Below, in pieces: positions 54,878 through 64,000 of a DNA stretch of 64,000 nucleotides. A program made the translations under genes and the position numbers. The notes below the pieces were generated by a model that saw nothing but the letters and a program-made list of their open reading frames with translations, was not told where the DNA came from and did no database searches. The first letter of the stretch is position 1; the number at the start of each line of letters is the position of its first letter. This DNA is from Golubevia sp. BC0850 (lineage: Eukaryota; Basidiomycota; Exobasidiomycetes; Golubeviales; Golubeviaceae): positions 620,001 through 684,000 of the forward strand of contig JAAVVG010000016.1 in assembly GCA_012976225.1 (NCBI GenBank), given 5' to 3'.

Positions 54878-56213
54878 CTACACCGTAGGACTTCCAGCTT
54901 CTTCCCATTTCCTCAAAACTTCTTTCTTCCAATCTTCACCTTTCAAGATCGATCTGGCTTTTCTCTTGATCCATTTAACTGAGCCCCAATAACCCCATCC
55001 TTCTTGAAATCGAACCCACTGGAAATTATGTACCCGAAAGAAAGTCATCGAACGAAAGAAAAAAGAAATGTCAGATCGAACTCGATTCATCTCAATCAGG
55101 CACTCTGTTGAAACTCACAGACAAGACAGCTAGTTTCCAATCCTCCTGAAGTTCTTCAAAGCTATAAGCGTCGTTCGCCTGTTTCTCATCCTTGCATTTT
55201 CCCGCTTCAACTAGTTTCTTGAGGAAATAGTTGTGATATTCACGGAGGAGATCTGTTTCTCCGCCGTCTCCTTCCAATAAGCTCGTTTCCACCGATGTCG
55301 TCAGAAATTTGGCTAGGTCTTGAGCCCCTAGACCTTTTCCTACGTATTGAAAATCATATAAAGCGACCTTTTCACCTGACTTGGAGAAAGCCATGTTCGC
55401 TGACTTGACATCTCCATGAAGCAGAGTGGTCTTTGACGGAGGAGAGGATTGAAGCAGGTGCTCAATTGCGAAGGAGAAGGAAGAAGAAGGACCTAAGATT
55501 GAGAACTCTGAGGAGGAAGAAATCGAAGAGAATTCTTGAAGCCGAGTTTGGAGGTAGCTGGAATGGAATGGAAAGGAAGAAGAGTCATCAAGGGAGTCAC
55601 AACTTTTCTTTCGATTTCACAAACCTCTTCCCTTTTGAACTCACGAATAACCACCTATCTTCCAGACACCATCTCCATTCCAAGCTTCCTCTGTTGCTTT
55701 GAGAGGTGGCGGACAATGTTGATTTCCATCTGAGTGTTGGCCAAAAAAATGAGCATGGAAGGAAGCCAACCATTTCAATGCAGTAGAGGTTTCAGTTGGA
55801 TTTAACAAAGACCTTGAGGCACCTAATTTTGGATAACCATCTGCTACTAGATCGGAAAGTAACAGAGCTTGAGAAGATTGAGAAGCTAGAGGATCCGAAG
55901 AAATCGAATTGAAATATTTTGGAACCCCCTCTAAAGAAGTCGAGTAAAGCCTGTAGAAGTTAGATTCGACTTTATAGCTTAACCTCTTACGAAGATCCGA
56001 TTCATTTGTTGAAGAAGGATCGTTGGTAGAAGGAGAAGGAGGAGAGATCAATTTGAGGATTCGAGTAGAGTTATCTTGAAAAGTCAGACGATAACAAGCA
56101 CCGTAATCGCTCCACAGACTAGCAATCTTGACCGTTTTGCTGGGTTCAAGTTGTTCAAGTTCTGATTCCGATAACAATTCTTGTAAGATTGAGTCAAGAG
56201 AAGAAGAAGCCAT
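54878..56213 (-). CDS. CHK/EcKL-type small-molecule kinase (aminoglycoside-phosphotransferase fold)
   Basis: Three exons: 56213-55645, 55557-55119, 55018-54878 (382 residues). Landmarks are SLWSDYGACYRLTF in place of the glycine loop, LKLISPP with the ATP-binding Lys, SYKVESNFYRLYS, LLLSDLVADGYPK, ALKWLASFHAHFFG, the catalytic LLHGDVKSANMAF (Asp near 239), the metal-binding ALYDFQYVGKGLGAQDLAKF (Asp near 258) and WVRFQEGWGYWGSVKW. This is the fungal branch of the family that includes ecdysteroid 22-kinases and choline/ethanolamine-kinase-like enzymes. The natural substrate of fungal members is not known. No signal peptide, so it is likely cytosolic. Confidence 0.88.
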
Positions 56214-56407
56214 CTTTCAGAAATAGCTTAAAAAGTCGGTGATGCGGTGATGGGTCAAGCGAGAATCGAGAGAGCAACACTTTATTGCTCTTGACTTTCC
56301 TCTCCTCTGCCCATCTTCTTCTTCTTTGGTAGTTTTGCTCTATTGGATCTAAATAAGATCATCTCTTTAAAGGATTGGAAGGAATCTAGAATGAGAAGGA
56401 GGAAAGA

Positions 56408-59400
56408 ATGAACAACAATCAGTATCAATATCAGCAATCTCATGAAGCCCCCTCAACTACCTCTACGTCTAGCTCTACTTCTTTATCCTCAATAGCCTCT
56501 GCTTTCGATTTAGCTGGACACTCAATCTTCATATCAGATCCTCATCAACTATCCGTTCTATCCCTTTCAATCAATTCAACTTCCATTCTCAATACTCAAC
56601 AATCGCTCTCCCACTCCCACTCACGATCGGATTCGGACCATCAGCAACAGCAACAGCAGCAGCACAGCAATCCTCGTTCAAGTCAAACTAGGCTACCTTT
56701 CCCTTCTTCATCAACTTCAGATTTGAATTTCGATGTGTCAAGGGTCAGTCAGAGTCAGAGCAACCTAGGGATCTCATCTCATCATCAACCTACACCCACC
56801 AATTCCACTTCCAATTCCAACTCGACCTCTCTTCAAGTACCATCACGAGCTTCCAATCCTTCATCATCTGGGATTCCTGGAAAGATCAGAGGAGGCAGTG
56901 GAGCTAGGCCAAAGAGTGGAGATATAGGTGCGAGAGCGAAGGAGGCTCTTTGGGAGATCGGTAGAGCTGCGAGAGGAGTAGCAACAGGGGCAGGGTCGGG
57001 TGGGATTGCAGGAGTAGGACAGAATTCAGATAACAAAGCAGATGGATTGTTGGATCTAGCTCAACATCTCAATCCCTCAAGTCTCAACAATCCAGCTGGA
57101 AGTAGCAGCTCCTATACGAGTGCAAGTGGTGCTGCTGGAAGGACAACCCATTCCAACTATCCCAACCTTTCCTCTTCTAGTGATTTCAATTCTAGTAGAC
57201 CTGGATTATCTCACCAGCAAGCATCTCTCACAATCAATTCTCAAATCATCGTCAAACCTCATTCTTTCACTTTCGGTAGAGATTCAAGGTTAACCACTTC
57301 TTCTATTCCATTAGATATCTCCTCTAGTTTCAAATTACAAAGTACTGGCGGTTTAGATTTATCAAAAGATTCATCAAACGTTCTATCAACTTTAAATCAA
57401 GGAGAAGATGAAGAAGATTCGGACCAAGATCTCTCTTCGATTTCTCCTCCCATTGAATTCGTTGGAGATCCAAATCCTATCTCTTCTACGAATTTCAAGG
57501 CTGCTTCAATCCAATCCTCTAATAACCGAGCTGGAACTTTTGTACCTTTTCCGGAAAGTACGACAGCAGGTTCAAAAAGTAGTAGTGAATCAGAGAGAGA
57601 ACCGAATCAATCCAAGGATCGAAAGAAAGGGAAAAGTCCAAGTCGGGCACCTTTTGATCCCAATAGGTTGCTACTCAAGATCTCTCCTCCTTCAGATTCT
57701 ACCTCTCAAAGAATTTGGTCTCAAGCTAGTTTCGCTTCCAATTTAGCATTCGACTCAGTCAGGGTAGAAAGAGAAGTCAAATTATCCTTCAGACTTAGAT
57801 TAGCTACTTCTGCTAGTTCGAATACTGAACACACTTCAAGTTCTTCTAGAAAAATTTTCGGTTCAACTGAGAGAGGATTGGGAGAAGTCATCTTTTTGAA
57901 TTCGGATTCTCCTGAGCAGATAGTGAATGCTGTCGCTCAAGGTAGCTCGGAAGACTCTATTTTGGGATCAGAACAGATAGCCAAGTTGGAAGGAATCACT
58001 AGAATTGTGGTTAATCCTAGGACGGAGGTCGGAAATGCTCCTAGAGGTGCTAGAGAAACGGATTTCGATTGGAAGTGGAGTTCTTTGAAAAGGAAGAGAA
58101 GTGGGGATGCTGGTGGGAAATGTTGCTGCGCTGTGAGTGTTTTGGAATTTAGCTCATTCTCACCCTTGAAGTATGTTTCAACTGACACTTGGATTGATTT
58201 GTCATTCATTTTTTGACAGTTCGTTGAAGTAGACCCAACTTCAAAGAAAGCTTCAATCCTGTCTGCTTTCACCTTTTGGGTCGAAATGCCTTCTCCCTCG
58301 CATGTGATCTGGAACTCTACTTTAACTCCTTCAAATTCAACAATTCCTCTACCCTCTGCGATTCAAGGTCGAAGGTCTGGCACTCGATCAGCCTCTAGAC
58401 CAGACACTCCAGCTCTGATAGCCGCCTTAAGCAACAATCGTAGTGATCTCTTCCTGAACGCTTCTCCGCCAATCTCTCATCCCAGAAGCAGTTGGAGAAA
58501 GACGACCTTCTCATCACCGACGGAACCTCCGAGCTTCCTCAAGAGGAGATCTGCAAGTGATACAAGACGACACTCGAACCTTCAATCGAATGAGAACTTC
58601 GACCAAGAACCTTTCTCAAAGAGCATCAAAGACCTTCAACTTAGTCTAGATCACACGGAACTCACTCTGTCGGAAACTCAATCAGACTCTCCGATCTTGA
58701 GAGCTGCGATTGCTAATTTGGAGAGGAGAACCGCATCAATCAAGAAGTCTTGCAAGACTTGTCTCAAAGCTTTTGGAGAACTCAAAACTCAGATTACCTC
58801 TTTGGAAGCTAGTCAGAACTCAATGGAAGATGCTTTCACCGATTTAGCTTCTACCAATTTCACTTCCAGCGTCGAAGTTTTGAATAGAAGCTTTCTCTCT
58901 GAAGTGAGGTCTCAGAGCTCGAACTATCGAATGCAAGAACTGGAAGAAATGCAGACACACTTCGAGACTCCCCTTGGAGTGATTCTGGAGAAATGTAGAG
59001 AAGTCCAAGAACAGTTGAAACAATTCGAATCTGAAAGCAAGAGTTATTATTCTCAAACTCAGAAATGGTTGGCAAATAAAGATTCTTCAACATCGAATAC
59101 CAATGCTAATTCTAATTCTAATGCTAGTACGAATGGAGGGAATGAAGCTGATGAGAAGTTGGCTAAGTTAGAACGTAGCGATGAGAAACAGAAACTACGT
59201 CAACTGAAATTCGATTACGCCAGAGTAGATCTTTACAAGACTTTATCGGATCTTCACGGAGGTGAAGCAGAGCTCATGCTTCTTAAGAGCTTACTGAAAT
59301 TATCCGAATTTTATTCCAATGAACACAAGGAGATTCGAGAAGGTACGAGAGAGTGGCCGAATCGAGAGGCTAGATCCATCTTGGAAGGGATGAAAGTTCA

Positions 59401-62400
59401 AGGAGACTTCGAAGGCAAGAGGATAGAAGAGGATTCGAACGAGACTTCACAGGTCCTGAGAGAGTTATCGGACAAGATTGCTCTCTCCGAGAACGTCTTG
59501 AGTGATGTCAAAGATGGACTTAAGGATTCGAATCTGAACTCTAGCTGGGATGTCTTGGGGCTGCATGCTGCGGATTCAATAGAGCAAGCAACTCAGAGCG
59601 CTCCGACTAGACAGACAGGACATCGAATCAAGCATCTTCTGACTTCTTTGGGAATGGTTGGATCTGGATCCTCTTCCAATCAACAACAGCAACAACAACA
59701 GCAACAATCTGTCGCGCCTTCTCCGGTTCTAGGAGAAATGAGTGCCAGTACCAGCAGCAGTACGATTGGGTCTCCAGCCAAAGCTCCTCCCCATGCAGTT
59801 AGAAAGAAGGTCTCCCTCAAGCTCAAGGGAAGGGAAGGAGGCGTTGTCGAGAAAGCCGCTGGGATCACTTCGCCTGTCTTCGGAGCTTTCAATCGATTCA
59901 GAGGAGGTGAAACGGCGCCCTCTCCTACCAAAGCTAACTTGGAACCACCAGGAAGTGCACCTCCTTCGATGAGCTCTCATCCTCCAACTGCTCCCATCAA
60001 CTTGCCTCCACCAGTGACTCGAAGTCCTCGCCTTGGCGGAGGAACTATGTTGATGGACTACGCTCCTGAAAGCCCAATCGAAGAGAGGATGTTGTCGAAC
60101 GCTTCTGCTGGCTCTCCAACTGCAAGGCGGAGCAACTCTCAAGGTGCCTATGGAAGTTCAAGCCCTCAAACTAGGATGCTCGAATTGGCAGCTGCTCAAG
60201 GTAGTCCAAGGATTCGTCGAGGGATGGCTGGCAGAAGCCCTTCACTCAACAGATCTTCTTCAGATGGTTACGCATCTATGGATGCCTCTCTGGTTAGCTC
60301 ATTCACCAATCCTAAGCGAGCTTCTCATGGCTTGGGTCTGGGTGGAATCAGGTCTCCAGCCATCGAACAGCAGCCAACGCCTACCTCTACTCCCCCTACT
60401 CGATTTGGAGCAGCCGGATCTCTCTCTCCGACCTCTGCTGCTAGTCGAGGTCGCAAGAAGGAAGGAATACTCTGGGTCATGTCGAAAGCCATCGCAGGTG
60501 CTGGAGGTGCGGATGCGCCTCGCGCTGCTAATCGAGCAAACGCTTGGAAGGAATCTTGGATCGTCTTGTCAGGATCTGGGCATCTAGGAGAGTACGCTGA
60601 TTGGAAAGACGCCAAGATTCTTTCGCCTTCCTCGCCTCTCATCGATCTCAGATTTGCTACTGTTAGAGAAGCTCGGGGAGTTGAACGAAGGTTCTGTTTT
60701 GAAGTGGTTACTCGAGAGAGTAGAAGACTTTTCCAAGCCTCTGACGAAGCAAGTATGAAACATTGGCTCACTTGCATTTCGAAAGCAATTGAGAGCCTTC
60801 TGAATGGAACGAGTAGCGTTCGACAGATAGACAAGGTCGCTAGGTCTAGTGAAAAAAAGGGATTAGGATTGGGTCTTGGTGGTATTAGTCCTCGGATGGA
60901 TAGTGGAGATTGGGGGACTGGAGGTGGATTGAGAGCTTTCGGAGATTCAATTACTTCGAGCAGCACTAATGCAAACGATCCGGATTCAAAGGCTACAGCA
61001 AGAGGTTGGCAGATCTCTCAATCGAAGGCCTTTAGTCAAAGTCTTACAGATCTTTCTTCAGTCGCCTCGGGAGCTGGAAGGTTCTTTTCAAGAAACTCGG
61101 ATAGCTCTCAGATTGAGTACTCGACCTCTAACGCTCCTGGGGCCAAATCAGGCAAGAGGGACAGCAAAAACTCTTCAATGTTGAACACCAAGTCAGCTCA
61201 TCTCTCTACTTTATCTGAAGGTCAAGGAAGATCGGAATCTCAAGCTGCAAGTCCAAATTCTGAGAACTCTCCAGTCACTCCCAGCAAAGAAAGAGAAGCT
61301 TCTTCTTCTGGTCGTCCGATCCGACATGAAAGAGGAATCTCCAACAAGACTCCAGTCTCTGGGTATGTTCCAAGTGATCAAAGTCCTAGATTAACAAACA
61401 TCAATCTACCTACCAATTCTCCTTTACGAAGATCCTCAGACCTCGACGTTCATCCGAGAGACGAATCTGGTTCTACGGACATCTCTGATTGGGACTTTGA
61501 TCGAAGGATCGAAGAGTTGGTTCACAGTAATTATGGGTCTAGAATGGGAGCTTCAAATTCCGAATTGGTACTGCCGATTCCAATGTCTCCCTCTGTGAGC
61601 AATGAAGGCTTTGGTCGGCAGAGGAAAGAGTCAAATAGCTCCAGACCGATGCACGGACGACATCATTCTATCTCTTCCAGCTCTAATGCTGATCAGGGGT
61701 CTGGATCAGATAGACGATCTTCTCGGGAGGTCGTCTCTCGAAGTAAGGCTGCAAGAGCTGCGGAGATTCAAGAAGTGGTATCGAGGAGAGGAAATGATTG
61801 TTGTGCTGACTGTGGAGAATTGGGTGAGCTATCTGTTCTTTTCAACAATCCTCCTCGATTCCGTGTCTGACTGCTGTTCCTTTCTTCGCCCCTTTTCCCT
61901 CGCCGCTTTCTAACAGATCCACGATGGTCCTCTTGGTCTCTATCCGGTTCTCCCTGCTGCATCTTCATCTGCATCTCTTGTAGTGGAACTCACAGAAGCC
62001 TGGGTGTCCAATCTTCTAAGGTCAAATCGGTAGATCTAGACGACTGGACTGAAGAACAATTGAATTCTGCTCAACTATGGGGAAATCTCAAAGCCAACGC
62101 ATACTGGGAGAGCAGTAGAGGGAACGATTTCCCAAGAGGTCCAAGAGATGGTCTAAACGGAATTGGAAAGAACGATGGAAAGGGAGGTAAGGAGTTCTGG
62201 TTGATGAAATACGTAGAGAAGAGATGGAAAGCTGAAGGAACTCCTGAAGAATGGCTTCAAGAATTCGAAACCTCTTTGAGGAATGGTTCGACTCATTTAG
62301 GAAGTCACGATTCAAGTCTTACTCTCGCTGGCGAGCAGGAAGACATCAGCTCAGTTACTCTTAGAAACGATTATTCAGCTCGATTGAGCTCTGAACTTCA

Positions 62401-62476
62401 AGGTCAAACCGCCCCTGTTTCTAGAGACTTGTCGAGAAGTTCTTCGAAGGGAGCTGAGAGAGTCAGGCAGGCGTAA
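56408..62476 (+). CDS. BAR-PH-ArfGAP protein (Csx2/Cnt6-type centaurin)
   Basis: Three exons: 56408-58132, 58220-61823, 61917-62476 (1962 residues). The first 600 residues are Ser-rich with short conserved blocks. A helical BAR-type region spans roughly residues 700-1010 (SKSIKDLQLSLDHTELTLSE, KKSCKTCLKAFGELKTQITS). A PH domain lies around 1320-1440 (KKEGILWVMSKAI, WKESWIVLSGSGHLGEYAD, RFCFEVVTRESRRLFQASDE). The ArfGAP zinc finger is built over an intron: NDCCADCGELDPRWSSWSL and FICISCSGTHRSLGV. Domain order matches fission yeast Csx2/Cnt6, GTPase activators of Arf proteins acting at membranes. A Gln run at about 59680 and long serine-rich linkers explain the large size. Confidence 0.9.
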
Positions 62477-63307
62477 AATGCAGGTTTCTTTTTCTCAATC
62501 TATACCATTTATAATTCTCTTAGTTTGTTGTCATTTTATTTCTTCTGTACTGCTTACTTCTCTTTTTTTGGCCTCCGTCATCTAATGGAAAATCAGATCT
62601 CGAACCATCTCTGTCTCTGTCTCAGCTTCTGCATCTTTTTCTGGTGTGCAAAATACAATGAAAAAATGTCCAAATATCCCCAGCCCACCATGATGTTGTT
62701 TGGGCTGGAGAATTTGTCGGGAGCGAGCGACATCCCTTGAGGAGATAGAGAGGCAAGAGTTAGTTCAGATGACGGCGAGCAGTCATCTAATCGCGGAGTT
62801 GGATTGCTCACGAAGTTTCAGGCCTCAACTTCGCAATAGTTCTGCCCTACATCAGCGTCGAGCAATTCTCCCACAAGGCCCTCTGAATTTTTCTAGCACT
62901 GACTCTTCGAACATGGAGAACGGGATGATGAGCTTCTCCAGAAGTCGGAAGTGTTGAGTGGAATCTTTGAAGAAGTACTATCTCTAACCTGATCGATCGC
63001 TAATTTGAAGGGAGTGAGCTTTTGAGTCTTTGAGCAATTGATGATGATTCGATAAGAGAAGCCCAAAGATTGGAATTGCAGTCGTTCTTCTCGAATCTCG
63101 CCTTCTCCTCGGCTCGCGAAAGTCCAGAATAAGAAGAGACTCACGAAGATCATTTCAAAATGATAATTGCGATTGAAGAGAAGAAATGAAAAGTGTACAA
63201 ACAATATACATTAGACAGTTGAGCCCTGATGATTCTCCTCGACGCTTTCCCTCTCTTCGACTTGATCATGGTTTCAAAACGGCTTCAGTAGCATCATCCC
63301 GGAATCT
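62477..63307. other. Convergent intergenic region with a hairpin
   Basis: About 830 bp. CCAGCCCA at 62680-62687 and TGGGCTGG at 62701-62708 form a perfect 8-bp inverted repeat with a 13-nt loop, roughly 200 bp after the ArfGAP stop. No gene was recognised. Confidence 0.45.
62680..62708. repeat. Perfect 8-bp inverted repeat
   Basis: CCAGCCCA pairs with TGGGCTGG across 13 nt. It could form a hairpin in the ArfGAP 3' untranslated region, or be chance. Confidence 0.6.
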
Positions 63308-64000
63308 TTAGTTGCGCCCAACAAATTGGTACACAATGCGTCTAACGACTCCAGAAAGAAGTTCAGGAGACTGAGCATACGTCCCCATAATTAAGCTCAT
63401 ACCTGCACTGGTCAAGAGCAAATCTCCACCTGGAACGAAAGGAACCCAAGACTTTTGTCTTGCCACTGACCACGCAGACTCCATTCCTTTGGGTAGGACG
63501 TACGCTGCTAACTCAGCTCTACGTCTTGGATGCTCGACGAATAGAGATAAAGAAGTTAAGAATCCACCAAACCAATGAGTTTCTTGAGAGACTAGGATTC
63601 TCTTGACGAACTCTGGAACCGTAGCTGATAGAAATGGATTGGATTGAATTCTTGCGTGAGCGGAATGCATGAAGCAATACCAGGTTTGAAAGATGATGAC
63701 GAAGACTCCTAAGAATGAAGAGGATCTTACTGAGCCGAATAGAGAACGAAGGAAAACTCTCAAAGGACTGTGAACAGGATAGAGAAAGAATAGTCAGAAT
63801 CGATACACTCTTCTTCATCCCCTCCTCCAAAGGACCCCGCGAGGGGTGAGGTCTTGGGGCAAGACTAGAATCGATACATCATTTCTCCTCCTTAAAGCAC
63901 AAGGCAAGACACTCACGATTTGAAGAAAGATCTCATGCGTAAGAAAACTGCTGGAACGAAGTAAAGCGTCATGTAAACGGGTCTAGAAGGGGAAGAAGGA
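63308..64000 (-). CDS. C-terminal part of a TMEM135-like membrane protein (5' partial)
   Basis: The last exon is 63767-63308. A preceding exon ends at 63916 and begins near 63982 or beyond the window. Spliced, it reads PVYMTLYFVPAVFLRMRSFF, SPLRVFLRSLFGSVRSSSFL, GVFVIIFQTWYCFMHSAH, GGFLTSLSLFVEHPRRRAEL, AAYVLPKGMESAWSVARQK and ends in VVRRIVYQFVGRN. The RSSSFLGVFV helix, the EHPRRRAELAAYVLPKGMES segment and the multi-helix layout fit the fungal TMEM135 family, whose animal member is linked to peroxisomes and mitochondria. The intron 63768-63915 is 148 bp and contains a repeat-flanked insertion of 71 bp. Confidence 0.72.
63797..63879. repeat. 12-bp direct repeats flanking two adjacent hairpins (small insertion in an intron)
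   Basis: AGAATCGATACA occurs at 63797-63808 and 63868-63879. Between them are two tight perfect hairpins: ACCCC-GCGA-GGGGT (63835-63848) and GTCTTG-GGG-CAAGAC (63852-63866). Removing one repeat unit (71 bp) would bring this 148-bp intron to 77 bp, the usual size at this locus. Confidence 0.75.

Noticed and set aside
60325-60966. Long antisense ORF inside the ArfGAP gene
   Set aside because: It mirrors the codon pattern of the real gene on the other strand and has no domain or homology.

Overview
The window is nuclear DNA of an intron-rich fungus, most likely a basidiomycete. Nearly every gene is split by GT-AG introns, mostly 60-130 bp with GTGAGT-type donors, and genes are packed on both strands. 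Supporting content includes a division-1 chitin synthase, a GPI-anchored copper radical oxidase, a glycoprotein like the basidiomycete 'macrofage activating glycoprotein', the fungal CHK-type kinase and SYLF families, and an ARP1 centractin. I could not place it below phylum. All exon models were built by hand from splice motifs, reading phase and family knowledge, and nearly all have lengths divisible by three.

Layout. 1-17.4 kb: the C-terminus of a prion-like Q/N/G/Y/S-rich protein; glycerate 3-kinase (-); copper radical oxidase (+); an ACS-family MFS transporter (-); a truncated epoxide-hydrolase-like gene abutting a broken F-box gene (+); then NUP54 (-) and a nitrilase (+) sharing a very short divergent promoter. 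17.4-31.9 kb: secreted GH2 beta-mannosidase (+), an NADP-type short-chain dehydrogenase with a possible mitochondrial presequence (-), a small membrane protein (+), a SYLF/Ysc84 lipid-binding protein (+), an unrecognised coiled-coil protein (-), and chitin synthase (+). 31.9-40.5 kb: PP2A methylesterase, a THEM6-like thioesterase and ARP1, all on minus, then a multi-pass membrane protein (+). 40.5-51 kb: a gene-poor 1.6 kb, the MAG-like glycoprotein, ribosomal protein eS24, the rRNA-processing factor CGR1 and a 5'-nucleotidase-like phosphoesterase (all +). 51-64 kb: a small secreted protein (-), two more F-box fragments (+), a CHK-type kinase (-), a 1962-residue BAR-PH-ArfGAP protein (+) and the C-terminus of a TMEM135-like membrane protein (-).

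Most genes are housekeeping or cell-wall/secretory genes. The eye-catching parts are small-scale. A chitin synthase intron ends with a near-copy of the coding sequence just before its donor. A 12-bp direct repeat brackets two hairpins in an intron near the right end. A dispersed F-box family is decaying at three places, one copy fused onto a truncated hydrolase. A tiny secreted protein is unlike any family I know. No transposon, CRISPR array, tRNA or rRNA gene was recognised.
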